Notes: generated from the letters alone by a model not told the origin. A stretch of DNA of 64,000 nt from Dorea_D sp963559605 (GCA_963559605.1 CAUWLL010000005.1:1-64000); one strand, 5' to 3'. Numbered from the stretch's first letter, positions 1 through 9,462 are shown. Numbers and translations: made by a program.

Positions 1-739
1 TCATAAACTTTGCTTTGACAAGCTCTGCCGGATAATCGTCCCCGGCGATACGAATTGTCTTTCGTTTGGTGCAGACAGTTTCAAGGATAAGGGACATAAT
101 CTCGTCCAAGCGTTCCCTGTCAATGTCGGTATGCTTGATAAAATGCTCATACTCGATATTGTCCTTGATGATTTCCTCATACACGCTGTATGCGTCTGCC
201 GCTTCCGTTCCTTTCCGTTCCGGCTCTGCCGTTTCTTCCCTCAAAGGAGAGGGGTTAGGAGAAAGGATAGGAATGGAATGGTTATTTGATAAATCCGTAT
301 TTGATTTTTCTTTTTTTGATAAGTCAGTCTTTTGTATATCTTTATTTAATTGCATTGGATTTTCCAACGTAGGTTTTTCCTGCGTAGGTTTTTCCTGCGT
401 AGGATTTTCCAATGTTGGATTTTCCAATGTAGGTAAATCCAAGTTAGGCGGCTGCTCATAGATGATGTAATCAGTTCCCCGCAAGCGTCCTTTCTCGTCG
501 CGCTCCCTTGAACGCTGAATATATCCGGCTCTTTCAAGTTCCCGGACAGCTTCGCGGATAGCGTCGATTTTTTCCCGGTTGATATAGGACAGTCCCGCAA
601 GGGTATAGTCCCAATCCTCCGGCAAGGACAGCATTTGCGATAACAGCCCTTTTGCCTTTAGGGAAAGCTCCTTATTGCGTAAATGGTGGTTGCTCATAAC
701 CGTATATCCTGTGTTTCTCTCCACGCGGAAAACTGCCAT
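1..739 (-). CDS. Replication initiator-like helix-turn-helix protein of a mobile element (3' end beyond window)
   Basis: The frame is open from the ATG at 739 to the left edge, about 246 codons, so the C-terminus is missing. The start follows AAGGAG eight bases upstream. The N-terminus (MAVFRVERNTGYTVMSN, then a stretch about loss of redundant DNA and KAKGLLSQMLSLPEDW) matches the winged-helix replication initiator A family found on conjugative elements of Clostridia; this is from memory of the family. After about residue 90 comes a low-complexity linker of Pro-Thr-(Leu/Gln)-Glu-(Asn/Lys) pentapeptides, and then a second folded region resembling the DUF6017 part of these proteins. It probably starts replication of the excised element. 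The rest of the element must lie left of the window. Confidence 0.75.
   Translation of the reverse strand, partial: MAVFRVERNTGYTVMSNHHLRNKELSLKAKGLLSQMLSLPEDWDYTLAGLSYINREKIDAIREAVRELERAGYIQRSRERDEKGRLRGTDYIIYEQPPNLDLPTLENPTLENPTQEKPTQEKPTLENPMQLNKDIQKTDLSKKEKSNTDLSNNHSIPILSPNPSPLREETAEPERKGTEAADAYSVYEEIIKDNIEYEHFIKHTDIDRERLDEIMSLILETVCTKRKTIRIAGDDYPAELVKAKFM
357..446. repeat. Six 15-bp tandem repeats inside the initiator gene
   Basis: Six consecutive 15-base units (plus strand, consensus GGNTTTTCCNNNGTA) run without gaps. On the minus strand they encode the pentapeptides PTLEN or PTQEK. The unit length is a multiple of three, so copy-number change keeps the frame. The last unit is the most diverged. 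Confidence 0.85.
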
Positions 740-767
740 AGCTTCATCAACTCCTTTGCTTCATATT

Positions 768-881
768 TGTTACGCAGTAGAACAGCGATTTTAAGGGTTT
801 AGGTATCAATCCCTTACTGTGTGAAAACCGCACCCGCAAAGCCTTATGTAGCAAGGCTCTTTTTGCCCCTACTGCGTAACA
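768..881. repeat. Perfect 13-bp inverted repeat upstream of the initiator gene
   Basis: TGTTACGCAGTAG at 768-780 is the exact reverse complement of 869-881. Between the arms is a smaller stem, AGCCTT/AAGGCT (about 840-859), followed by CTTTTT on the plus strand. The wide spacing suggests paired protein-binding sites or a long-range RNA stem controlling the initiator gene; this is inference. Confidence 0.6.
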
Positions 882-890
882 TGAGGGTAA

Positions 891-938
891 AAAAATAGCG
901 GCGTTCCTTGTTTCCCTGTTGGGATAAGGTAACGCCGC
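891..938 (-). terminator. Terminator-like hairpin ahead of the initiator gene
   Basis: On the minus strand GCGGCGTT (938-931) pairs with AACGCCGC (905-898) and is followed by TATTTTTTT. This is a standard intrinsic terminator shape. It would stop or attenuate transcription entering the initiator gene from the element border. Confidence 0.55.
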
Positions 939-1210
939 CTGTGCGGTGCTATATGAAATTGTGTGATTGCCGACGTGTCGCGCCGCCAGTGCGTCGCGTT
1001 TGTATTGGGTTGTTTCATGCTCGCAAGATGTTCCGGCATATCAAGGCGCAATCCGTTAAAAGTAGTAAATTGGTAGTAAAATCAATCTGAAATCCTGCGA
1101 ATGTGCTTGTATTTCAAGGGTTTTTCGGGATAATCAAAATTTTTGTCATTAAAAAATACAAACTTAAATTCATAAAAAACATTTGGACATATATATCTAC
1201 TCTCATATCC

Positions 1211-1999
1211 CTATCCTTTTTTTCTCTCAGCTTCTTCCAAAACTTTTCGATATTCTTCTGTAAGTTCCATCTGTTCTTCCAATGCCTTATAGTGCTCTTT
1301 CACCATCCGGTTCTGCTTCTCCAAATACAGCTTGCGTTCGGTCTTCATCCGTTCATACTCTTTATAGAAAATCACAACAAGCAAAATTCCCATAATACAA
1401 TAGATGCCATACGCCGCAATCTAAGAGTTCCCCTGTACAACTCCGATTGGAAAGGATTCTATAAATCCTCCCAGTACATTCGCCCACAATAGAATTGCCA
1501 GAATTCTGAAAACCAGCCGTTTCTCCAACGGTTCTGTCAGGAATCTACGTAGCCCCTTGCGCAGAAGGCAAAACATCACACTAAAAATAATAATTGAAAA
1601 AATAATGCCATATGGTACATAAGGAAGACCACCTATCAGAGTCTGCAAGTTTTCAGAACTGTTTTCTGCCGGAACTGCCGATAACATAAGAGGCGGCGCA
1701 CATAACAAATCGGAAATCATCATCGTAACGCCGACTTTCCAAAGATCTGCCTCAAATACAAGCAGATGGAGAAGCACTGCCGATACCGACACTACTCCCT
1801 CCACTGCCGTTACAATCTGCATATTTTGTTCCGTCGCACCGGACGCATAATACAAAGCGCCCATATCTGTCAGAATGGAAACGACTATAAAAGGCACATG
1901 CCCCCACGCAATCCAGCTCTTAAACCTGACCATCTGATAAAAGATAATATAGAAAAAAATATCTGTCACAATAATCTGTAGGTAAATATCCGGTAGCAT
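1211..1999 (-). pseudogene. Remnant of a multi-pass sensor kinase (N-terminal part only, in-frame TAG)
   Basis: The first 192 codons encode a membrane protein with about five hydrophobic segments. A TAG at 1421-1423 interrupts the frame. The same frame then continues for about 70 codons with a sixth membrane segment (IAAYGIYCIMGILLVVIFY) and a charged coiled coil (HYKALEEQMELTEEYRKVLE), ending in TAG at 1211. This layout resembles the N-terminal sensor of AgrC-like GHKL histidine kinases, but the phospho-histidine box and ATPase domain that should follow are absent. The start ATG lies 3 bases past the nudC stop, so it was probably the last gene of the parE-parC-nudC run. It was likely cut short beside the mobile element border. 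The kinase assignment is inference. Confidence 0.6.
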
Positions 2000-2002
2000 C
2001 TT

Positions 2003-2857
2003 TCACACTTCTCCTCTTTGAAACGCCAGCATCATTGCGTTGGTAAGACTACAGTCTTCATCTTCCACCTGCATATCCTTCCGGTCGAACCACTCTGCAA
2101 GAGCAAGCTCCTCCCGATCCAGTTTAATTTCGTCTTCCCCGTCAAGATCACAGAAAAATCCCATCAAAAGTGTATCTGATAAAGACCATGGCTGACTTTT
2201 ATAATATCGGATATTTTTCACTTTCAAGCCGACTTCTTCCATCACTTCCCGGCGCACTGTCTCTTCTACAGTCTCGCCCACTTCACAAAATCCTGCCAGA
2301 AGTGCATATTTTTTAAATTCTCTGCCTGCATACTTGGACATAAGAATTTTCGTTCCATGTGTTAAGCCGATGATCACTGCCGGACAGATCTTCGGAAATT
2401 CCATAAGTCCGCATTCCGGGCACTTCATCATCCGCTCTTTTTCATCGTGCTGCATCGGCTTTCCACACCTGCCACAGTAGCGGCGGCTGTCATACCAGCG
2501 GTTTAACTGCCACCCTGTAATTCCGGCAAATGCCAGAGCCTTCGGCTGCCAAATGCGAAATCCCTTTACATCTTCCCACACGTAATCTGCCTCTTCACGC
2601 AGCTTCTCTCCCAATTCCTTGCTTCCAAGATAAAAGCAGTCCCCATCAATATGGAACAGATATGTAGCATTCCCATATAATTCCGTATGGGAAACTCCGG
2701 CTTCTGCTGCCTCGGCAAAGGTAGGATATATGATCTCGTCATCCACGAAACGGACCAGCATATTCCTTCCGTCATAGCAGAGCAGAAAACTTCCGGCTTC
2801 CGGCTCCGACGGCTTATATTCATTTCCAAATTCATGAGGTGCAATGTCCTGTATCAT
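2003..2857 (-). CDS. nudC: NAD(+) diphosphatase (Nudix hydrolase)
   Basis: A protein of 284 residues with NudC architecture: an N-terminal domain, a four-cysteine zinc ribbon (Cys128, 131, 146, 149) and a Nudix domain. The Nudix box at about residues 189-211 has the expected G-x5-E-x7-REVMEE-x-G spacing. It is followed by SQPW, the motif that marks the NADH pyrophosphatase subfamily. The family splits NAD(H) into NMN(H) and AMP and can remove NAD caps from RNA. The start ATG at 2857 has GAGGGGA upstream. It begins 3 bases after parC ends, so it is probably co-transcribed with the topoisomerase genes, an arrangement without an obvious functional link. Confidence 0.92.
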   Translation of the reverse strand: MIQDIAPHEFGNEYKPSEPEAGSFLLCYDGRNMLVRFVDDEIIYPTFAEAAEAGVSHTELYGNATYLFHIDGDCFYLGSKELGEKLREEADYVWEDVKGFRIWQPKALAFAGITGWQLNRWYDSRRYCGRCGKPMQHDEKERMMKCPECGLMEFPKICPAVIIGLTHGTKILMSKYAGREFKKYALLAGFCEVGETVEETVRREVMEEVGLKVKNIRYYKSQPWSLSDTLLMGFFCDLDGEDEIKLDREELALAEWFDRKDMQVEDEDCSLTNAMMLAFQRGEV

Positions 2858-2860
2858 CGT

Positions 2861-5101
2861 CTATCCCCTCGCTTTCGTACCATTTCCGTCCCTCTTTGCA
2901 AGCTTTAATCGGTTCAGGGTCACTTCCTTCTCGCCAAACATGATTTTAGACTCCACGCCCTCCTCAAAGAGGTACACTCGTTCTAACTCGTCATTTTTCT
3001 TTAGTTTTATGCCCCGCACACCTACAGCGCCCTTTTTCTTCTCCGATACTTCTTCTGCCATAAACCGCAGGAAATATCCTTCTTTCGTCTGCAAAACAAC
3101 ATTTTGGTTCTCACTGATCACCTGAACACTTACAACCGTATCGTCACTTTGCAGTTTTGTAGCCGCAATGGTACGCTTTGCCACCTGAAATTCTGCACCT
3201 TCTACTTTCTTCATCATTCCCTGTCTGGTAGCAAACATCAGCTTCGCATAGCGCATTTGCTCACTGTCGCAAATATATATGATCTCTTCTTGAGAACTGT
3301 CGTAATTACTTACATTATCGATCGGAATTCCTTTATCACGGAACTTGCCAAAGGGAAGGTCTGACACCTTGATCTGATGCATTTTTCCGTCTGCGGTAAA
3401 CACGCACAGCTTTCCGGTATTCAGGCAGCGGATGATATATTTATTCTCATTGTCCGCAGCCTCTTTATTTCTCTCATAGGTTGCCATATCCACTGTTTTA
3501 GCATAGCCAAACCGATTCATAAGGAATACTACTTCCTGCTCTTCGATCTTCTTCTCCTCGTAAACTGCCTCTTCTGCATTTTCAATGGCAGTACGTCGAT
3601 TTCTTGAAAATTCTTTTTTGAAACGATCCAGCTCTTCTATGATAACATCTGCCATGGAATCATAATTATTGAGAATATCCTCATATTTCGCAATATTGGC
3701 AAGGGTTGTCTCATGCTCTTTCATCAGAGCCTCGATTTCCAGACCGATCAGCTTATACAACCTCATCTCCAGGATCGCCGTTGCCTGACGCTCTGTAAAC
3801 CGGAGCATTGCCGCCATCTTTTTGGAAATACCTGACTTAAACTTAATATTCTCCGTCACGCCTTTTGTGAGACATGCTTTTGCATCTTTCACAGACTGGC
3901 TGCCTCTTAAAATCTCAATAATTAAGTCAATGACATCACAGGCCTTTATAAGACCTTCCTGAATCTCTTTCTTATCTAACTCTTTTGCCAATAAATTTTT
4001 ATACTTTCTTGTTGCCAGCTCAAACTGAAAATCCACATGATGTTCGATGATCTTTTTCAGTCCCATGGTTTCCGGTCTTCCGTTTGCAACTGCCAGCATA
4101 TTTACGCCAAACGTGTCTTCCAGACGTGTTTTCTTATAGAGCATGTTCGTAAGGTTTTCTACATCCGCGCCCTTTTTCAGTTCGATTACAATGCGGATCC
4201 CCTCTTTGGAGGACTGGTTGGAAATATCTACAATATCGCTTGTTTTCTTTGTCTCTACCAGTGAACATACGTCATTTAAAAATTTTCCGATGCCCGCGCC
4301 GATCATAGTGTATGGAATCTCGGAAATGACAAGGCGTTTCTTTCCGCCTTTCATCTCTTCTACCTCCACCTTGCCACGAAGTTTGATCTTACCGGTTCCA
4401 TTTTCATAGATTGCCGGAAGGTCGTCTTTATTCACAACGATTCCCCCTGTCGGGAAATCCGGTCCTTTGATATATTTCAGGAGCTGTCTCGTACTGATCT
4501 CGTCATTTTTCATGTACGCCTTGACCGCGTCAATGACCTCCCCCAGGTTATGCGTCGGGATACTGGTAGCCATACCTACGGCAATTCCCTCCGCACCATT
4601 GACCAGAAGATTCGGGATACGGACCGGAAGTACCTCCGGCTCTTTCTCTGTCTCGTCAAAGTTTGGCACAAAATCAATCACATCTTTGTCTAAATCAGAC
4701 AGATACACGTCCTGCGTAATTTTGGCAAGTCTGGCTTCTGTGTAACGCATAGCCGCAGCGCCGTCTCCTTCGATAGAACCGAAGTTGCCGTGCCCGTCTA
4801 CCAGGATCATGCCTTTCTTAAACTCCTGAGCCATTACGACTAACGCTTCGTAGATAGAACTGTCGCCATGGGGATGATATTTACCCATGGTATCCCCCAC
4901 AATACGGGCACATTTACGATAGGGCTTGTCATAACGGATGCCAAGTTCGTGCATGTCATAAAGCGTTCTCCTCTGTACCGGTTTTAATCCGTCCCGTACA
5001 TCCGGCAAAGCTCTTGCAACAATAACGCTCATGGCATAATCTATATATGATTTCTTCATCACTTCCGAATACTCGGTTCTGATAATCTGTGAATCCTGCA
5101 T
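2861..5101 (-). CDS. parC: Type II topoisomerase subunit A, ParC (topoisomerase IV)-like
   Basis: A protein of 746 residues. The breakage-reunion domain is complete: catalytic Tyr120 in AAMRYTEARL, HPHGDSS at 76-82 (the quinolone-pocket region, with Ser81 and Glu85), and the IPTHNLGE segment. The C-terminal beta-pinwheel begins near residue 500. In its first blade, where gyrase carries the Q-R/K-R-G-G-R/K-G box, the sequence is ATYERNKEAADNENK. The GyrA box is therefore absent, favouring a decatenating topoisomerase IV-like enzyme over gyrase. The start ATG at 5101 follows AAGGGAG, 15 bases after parE. Confidence is high for the subunit type and moderate for ParC rather than a second GyrA. 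Confidence 0.85.
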   Translation of the reverse strand: MQDSQIIRTEYSEVMKKSYIDYAMSVIVARALPDVRDGLKPVQRRTLYDMHELGIRYDKPYRKCARIVGDTMGKYHPHGDSSIYEALVVMAQEFKKGMILVDGHGNFGSIEGDGAAAMRYTEARLAKITQDVYLSDLDKDVIDFVPNFDETEKEPEVLPVRIPNLLVNGAEGIAVGMATSIPTHNLGEVIDAVKAYMKNDEISTRQLLKYIKGPDFPTGGIVVNKDDLPAIYENGTGKIKLRGKVEVEEMKGGKKRLVISEIPYTMIGAGIGKFLNDVCSLVETKKTSDIVDISNQSSKEGIRIVIELKKGADVENLTNMLYKKTRLEDTFGVNMLAVANGRPETMGLKKIIEHHVDFQFELATRKYKNLLAKELDKKEIQEGLIKACDVIDLIIEILRGSQSVKDAKACLTKGVTENIKFKSGISKKMAAMLRFTERQATAILEMRLYKLIGLEIEALMKEHETTLANIAKYEDILNNYDSMADVIIEELDRFKKEFSRNRRTAIENAEEAVYEEKKIEEQEVVFLMNRFGYAKTVDMATYERNKEAADNENKYIIRCLNTGKLCVFTADGKMHQIKVSDLPFGKFRDKGIPIDNVSNYDSSQEEIIYICDSEQMRYAKLMFATRQGMMKKVEGAEFQVAKRTIAATKLQSDDTVVSVQVISENQNVVLQTKEGYFLRFMAEEVSEKKKGAVGVRGIKLKKNDELERVYLFEEGVESKIMFGEKEVTLNRLKLAKRDGNGTKARG

Positions 5102-5116
5102 GTTCTTTTTCTCCCT

Positions 5117-7039
5117 TTATACATCCAACTCCGCTTCTGCGGCGTTTTCATAGATAAATGTTCTTCTTGGCGGAACTTCCGTTCCCATCAGCATCTCGGT
5201 GACAGAAGAAGCCATACGGGCATCTTCGATTTCTACTAATTTCAAAATTCTTGTCTCGGGATTTAACGTAGTCTCCCAGAGCTGATCTGCGTCCATCTCT
5301 CCCAGACCTTTATATCTTTGAAGAGTAAACGGACCGTCGTGGTTTTTTCTGTATTTTTCCAGTGCCTTATCGTCATAGAGGTACTCTTCCTCTCCTTTTT
5401 TCGGCATGGCTTTATATAACGGCGGCATAGCAATATACACGTGTCCTTCGTAAATCAGTTCCGGCATAAACCGATAGAACAACGTCAGCAAAAGTGTAGA
5501 TATATGGGCGCCGTCCACGTCTGCATCTGCCATAATGATGATCTTATCATAACGGAGTTTGCTAATATCAAAATCATTGCCGTATCCTTCTGAAAAACCA
5601 CAGCCAAATGCATTGATCATAGTCTTGATCTCTGCATTGGCAAGGACTTTATCAATACTTGCCTTTTCTACATTCAAAATCTTACCACGGATTGGAAGGA
5701 TCGCCTGATACATTCTGTCTCTGGCCGTCTTGGCAGAACCGCCGGCGGAATCTCCCTCCACAATGAATATCTCACACCGGGACGCATCTCTGCTCTCGCA
5801 GTTGGCAAGCTTTCCGTTACTGTCAAAAGAATATTTTTGTTTTGTAAGGAGGTTTGTTTTTGCCTTCTCCTCTGTCTTACGGATTTTTGCCGCTTTCTCT
5901 GCACAACCGATGATCTTCTTTAAGTTTTCAAGATTACGGTCAAAGTAGCGTACGATCTCCTCTCCCGTCACCTTACTTGTGGCTTTAGAAGCATCCGGGT
6001 TGTCCAGCTTTGTCTTTGTCTGTCCCTCGAACCTTGGATCCGGATGTTTGATAGAAATAATGGCAGTCATGCCGTTTCTCACGTCTGCTCCCGTAAAATT
6101 AGCATCCTTATCTTTCAGAATTCCAAGCTCTCTTGCATACTGGTTAATTACCGTCGTAAAGGTTGTCTTAAATCCGGTCAAATGCGTTCCGCCCTCGCCG
6201 TTATAAATATTGTTACAAAAGCCAAGCACGTTTTCATGAAATTCATTGACATATTGAAACGCTGCTTCCACTTCGATTCCTTCTGCTTCACCTTTAAAAT
6301 ATACCGGATCGTGCACCGCTTCTTTCTTAGAGTTCAAATCCCGGATAAATCCAAGGATTCCGTCCGGCTCATGATAGGTAAGCTTTTCTTTTTCGTCTCC
6401 TCTTAAATCCTCAAATACAATCGTAAGCCTTGGATTCAAATATGCCGTCTCGTGCATACGGCTTTTTACCTCGTCTGCTTTGAATCTGGTCTTTTCAAAA
6501 ATTGTATCATCCGGGAGGAAATTTACTTTCGTTCCTGTTTTTCTTGTTTTTCCAAGTTTCGGAAGAAGTCCGTCCTCCAATTCCACAACAGGAACTCCTC
6601 GCTCATATCTGTCATGATGGATATATCCGTCACAGCTGATTTCCACATCCATATATACAGACAGGGCATTTACGACAGAAGACCCCACACCATGGAGTCC
6701 TCCGCTTGTCTTATAGGCAGAATCGTCAAACTTTCCTCCTGCATGGAGGGTCGTATATACAAGACGCGCCGCAGGCACACCCTTGGCATGCATCCCCACC
6801 GGCACACCACGTCCGTTATCAATAATCGTCGCCGAACCGTCACGCTCTAATGTAACCTGGATTTTATCGCAATATCCCGCAAGATGCTCATCCACTGCAT
6901 TGTCCACAATCTCATAGATCAAGTGATTGAGACCTTTCGTGGACACACTTCCTATATACATTCCCGGTCTTTTCCGAACTGCTTCCAATCCTTCCAGCAC
7001 CGAAATACTTTCCGCATCATATGTATTCTTCTTTGCCAT
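5117..7039 (-). CDS. parE: Type II topoisomerase subunit B, ParE-like ATPase
   Basis: A protein of 640 residues with a GHKL ATPase domain (YEIVDNAVDEHLAG, then HGVGSSVVNALS), a transducer domain, and a Toprim domain with EGDSAGGSAK and DADVDGAHI, the metal-binding acidic residues. It ends in the short family tail with PPRRTFI. It pairs with the downstream A subunit to pass DNA segments in an ATP-driven reaction. Start ATG at 7039 with AAAGGA upstream. Because the A subunit lacks a GyrA box, the pair is called ParE/ParC; the gyrase pair would be expected near dnaA, outside this window. Confidence 0.85.
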   Translation of the reverse strand: MAKKNTYDAESISVLEGLEAVRKRPGMYIGSVSTKGLNHLIYEIVDNAVDEHLAGYCDKIQVTLERDGSATIIDNGRGVPVGMHAKGVPAARLVYTTLHAGGKFDDSAYKTSGGLHGVGSSVVNALSVYMDVEISCDGYIHHDRYERGVPVVELEDGLLPKLGKTRKTGTKVNFLPDDTIFEKTRFKADEVKSRMHETAYLNPRLTIVFEDLRGDEKEKLTYHEPDGILGFIRDLNSKKEAVHDPVYFKGEAEGIEVEAAFQYVNEFHENVLGFCNNIYNGEGGTHLTGFKTTFTTVINQYARELGILKDKDANFTGADVRNGMTAIISIKHPDPRFEGQTKTKLDNPDASKATSKVTGEEIVRYFDRNLENLKKIIGCAEKAAKIRKTEEKAKTNLLTKQKYSFDSNGKLANCESRDASRCEIFIVEGDSAGGSAKTARDRMYQAILPIRGKILNVEKASIDKVLANAEIKTMINAFGCGFSEGYGNDFDISKLRYDKIIIMADADVDGAHISTLLLTLFYRFMPELIYEGHVYIAMPPLYKAMPKKGEEEYLYDDKALEKYRKNHDGPFTLQRYKGLGEMDADQLWETTLNPETRILKLVEIEDARMASSVTEMLMGTEVPPRRTFIYENAAEAELDV

Positions 7040-7117
7040 TCTTACATACTATCCTTTCGCATACTTTTCCATACTGCATTTATACTAGCACAAAGTCTAG
7101 TCTGAATCAAACACATT

Positions 7118-8305
7118 TTACGATTTCAGCACACTATCTAGTGTTCCCGCCAGAAGTTCCATCGCATTTCTCATCTCTTCTACCGTATTTGTCTGTGCAC
7201 CGGCTTCTACCAGCAGCGTTTTAGGCTTCAAATGCATATTGTAACGGTAACTTTTCAGATAAATCCGTCTCGTGAAACCCGGATACATTTTGGTTGCCGC
7301 AAGCTGCATTTGAAGAGAAAATGCAAGATTTTCCTCGATATATGGATTTTTCAGATAAGAAATATCGCCATTTTTCCGTGAACGGCTCATACCATTAAAA
7401 AACATGATCTGCGCCGTCTGTTTTCCGTTTATCTCTGTGATCAAATGCGTGGAATTCCCTACGCCGTCCCGATGAAGGTCGATGACAACTTCAATGCTCG
7501 GATTGTCCTTTAATATTTTCTGGATCTCGGGCTCCGCTAATTGATATGCCTTACTTCTGTCCATCTGCCCGTCAATGAGATCATAGACTCCTTTATGATG
7601 CATAGTTGGAATCCCATATGTATCATTTAAAAGCTTCGACAGATATGCGCCCATTCCCATGATCGTATCGCTTTCTTTTCCCTTTTTGGAGTCTTTGAAC
7701 GCCTCTTGGGAATGGGTATGGTATATGAGTACTTTCGGCCCGTCTGTCTTTGTGTCGAGTGTCATATCCTTTTTTAATAACTTTTTCGCGTTTAACTGTT
7801 CTTTATTTACGAAAGTACTGCTGTCCACCGTATAAAAATGACTGGTCAGATATTCAAAATCCGAAAGTTTCGCCAGAGATATATCTGTCTTTTTCTTTAC
7901 CTTCTTTACTTCTTCCGGGACTTTCTCCTTTCCGATCAGGTTTCCCTTTTCATCTACCGTACTCTCATCATTTGCCTGCTTTGCCAGGAGCATCTCATAC
8001 ATCTCCCGGTCCTCGATCTCCGTTTCTGCCGGCGCAGCTTTCGCCACGTAAGTTCCCAGAGGAAGAAGCTTCCCTGCGCTTTCACATAGCCACTGTAGAG
8101 GAGACGCTCCCTTCCACTCCTCCATGTAAATGAAACCGGACAAATAGAATTTCGCTGCCCGGTTTACAATCGTTCCGCTGATTTCCGGGTGTTTCCCCTG
8201 AAAAATCCTCGTTTTTCTCTGTTCTTCCGTAATTCCGACATACAAGATCAAAATGCAAAGCACCACAATGATCAATATCTGGCTGATCCGTTTTCGCTGT
8301 TTCAA
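7118..8305 (-). CDS. spoIIP: Stage II sporulation protein P (SpoIIP), peptidoglycan hydrolase
   Basis: A protein of 395 residues starting at a TTG codon with GGAG eight bases upstream. One N-terminal membrane segment (about residues 8-25) anchors it. The C-terminal two-thirds match the SpoIIP amidase/endopeptidase domain: VLIYHTHSQEAF and VVIDLHRDGVGNSTH carry the family's metal-binding histidines and acidic residues. In the family, SpoIIP acts with SpoIID and SpoIIM at the engulfing membrane in the mother cell. It lies 45 bases after gpr, the usual gpr-spoIIP pair. No clear terminator separates it from parE 78 bases downstream. Confidence 0.93.
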   Translation of the reverse strand: MKQRKRISQILIIVVLCILILYVGITEEQRKTRIFQGKHPEISGTIVNRAAKFYLSGFIYMEEWKGASPLQWLCESAGKLLPLGTYVAKAAPAETEIEDREMYEMLLAKQANDESTVDEKGNLIGKEKVPEEVKKVKKKTDISLAKLSDFEYLTSHFYTVDSSTFVNKEQLNAKKLLKKDMTLDTKTDGPKVLIYHTHSQEAFKDSKKGKESDTIMGMGAYLSKLLNDTYGIPTMHHKGVYDLIDGQMDRSKAYQLAEPEIQKILKDNPSIEVVIDLHRDGVGNSTHLITEINGKQTAQIMFFNGMSRSRKNGDISYLKNPYIEENLAFSLQMQLAATKMYPGFTRRIYLKSYRYNMHLKPKTLLVEAGAQTNTVEEMRNAMELLAGTLDSVLKS

Positions 8306-8350
8306 TTTACCAACTCCATCCCGCGCCTGCGCCTTATACTATATGATGCA

Positions 8351-9328
8351 TTATTCCTGAATATGTGCATGTCCTTCTGCAAATAACAGATTCAGCGCTT
8401 CGGAGATCGTATAGCTGATTCGCTTTATAGTCTCGTCAATATCTTTCGGAGTCATAAACATTCCGTTGAGATGCGGCGAAATCAATTCTTTCACGAGCTC
8501 ATATTTTTCCGCCGCATTATACCCCTGCATAACAACGCTCACTCCTTTTAACGTCTCCGAAGATTCCAGCGCAGCCAAAAGATTTTCCATCGTATCATTG
8601 ACGATCGTAGCGGCATCCACAACAGTAGGTACACCAATGGCAATGACAGGAACTCCCACCGTCTCTTTCGTAATGGCATTTCTGTGATTCCCTACGCCGG
8701 AACCCGGGTGGATCCCCGTGTCTGCAATCTGGATTGTCCGATTCAGTCTTTTAGAATTTCTTGCAGCCAGAGCATCAATGGCAATGAGCATATCCGGTTT
8801 CGTCTCTTTTACCACACCTCTGATAATTTCTACCGTTTCCATTCCTGTTTGTCCCATTACACCTGGGACAATAGCGCTTACTAAATGTACCGCCTCCTCG
8901 CCCATAGCATATTTCCCGTACTCTTTCACAACGTGTCTCGTAATATTTAAATTATCAGCCACATAAGGTCCCAACGCATCAGGTGTAACTTTCCGGTTGC
9001 CAAGACCGACTACAAGAACCGAGAATTCTTCCTTGTCTGCTTTTACAAATCCCTCCAGAAATCCTTTAAGTTTTCTGGAAATTTCTGCATGGTAATCCTC
9101 GTCCGGCACAGCCATATTGGGAGCTTCCAGCGTAATATATGTGCCCACAGGTTTTCCCATAGTCCTTGCTCCGTTTTCTGTCTCGATTTTCACCGTCGTA
9201 ACCTTCACTTCCGTCTCCTCGTCGTAATCCTCTGTAAGAACCACTCCCTGCACTTCCACATTGTCCGACTCGAACCGTTCTTTTTGCTCTAACGCCAAAT
9301 CTGTTCTTATACTATATTTTTCTAACAT
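8351..9328 (-). CDS. gpr: GPR germination protease for small acid-soluble spore proteins
   Basis: A protein of 325 residues when started at the ATG at 9328, which has a near-perfect GGAGG and gives MLEKYSIRTDLALE, the conserved start of the family. The frame is open to a further ATG at 9385, but that has no ribosome site. The family is a zymogen that cleaves its own propeptide near the T-D-L-A segment and degrades SASPs during germination. The core segments VVGLGNRKVTPDALGP, VPGVMGQTGMET and IDALAARNSKRLNRTIQ are intact. It is first in a probable gpr-spoIIP unit. Family members are forespore-expressed (sigma G), but no clear sigma G promoter could be read. Confidence 0.95.
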   Translation of the reverse strand: MLEKYSIRTDLALEQKERFESDNVEVQGVVLTEDYDEETEVKVTTVKIETENGARTMGKPVGTYITLEAPNMAVPDEDYHAEISRKLKGFLEGFVKADKEEFSVLVVGLGNRKVTPDALGPYVADNLNITRHVVKEYGKYAMGEEAVHLVSAIVPGVMGQTGMETVEIIRGVVKETKPDMLIAIDALAARNSKRLNRTIQIADTGIHPGSGVGNHRNAITKETVGVPVIAIGVPTVVDAATIVNDTMENLLAALESSETLKGVSVVMQGYNAAEKYELVKELISPHLNGMFMTPKDIDETIKRISYTISEALNLLFAEGHAHIQE

Positions 9329-9462
9329 CTCTGCCTCCTGTTTCGCCATGCGATAAGCAATGGACAATGATACAAATTTCCTCATATCATGTTTTTTAGT
9401 TGCTTATCTGCTACATATGACCGAATAATCCTTATTTTTTACAATATTTTGATAAATATGTA

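Larger units (their letters stand above)
1..1115. mobile_element. Edge of an integrative/conjugative-type element (boundary approximate)
   Basis: The initiator gene and the repeat-rich non-coding stretch 740-1110 are typical of the border region of Firmicutes conjugative elements, where the initiator gene reads away from the element end. Bases 939-1110 hold no convincing gene; I see only the near-repeat AGTAGTAAA / GGTAGTAAAA at about 1061-1081. Ordinary chromosomal genes begin by 1.2-2.0 kb. The exact att site was not found, and no integrase is visible in this window, so the boundary is an estimate. Confidence 0.5.

Noticed and set aside
357..446. Regular short repeats that could suggest a CRISPR array
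   Set aside because: The 15-base units are adjacent without spacers and lie in frame inside a protein gene.
869..1051. Sixty-codon minus-strand frame near the element border
   Set aside because: No ribosome site, no recognisable protein, and it overlaps the terminator hairpin and inverted repeat.
2861..7039. Naming the topoisomerase pair gyrA/gyrB
   Set aside because: The A subunit has no GyrA box in its first C-terminal blade, so a ParC/ParE-like pair is more likely.
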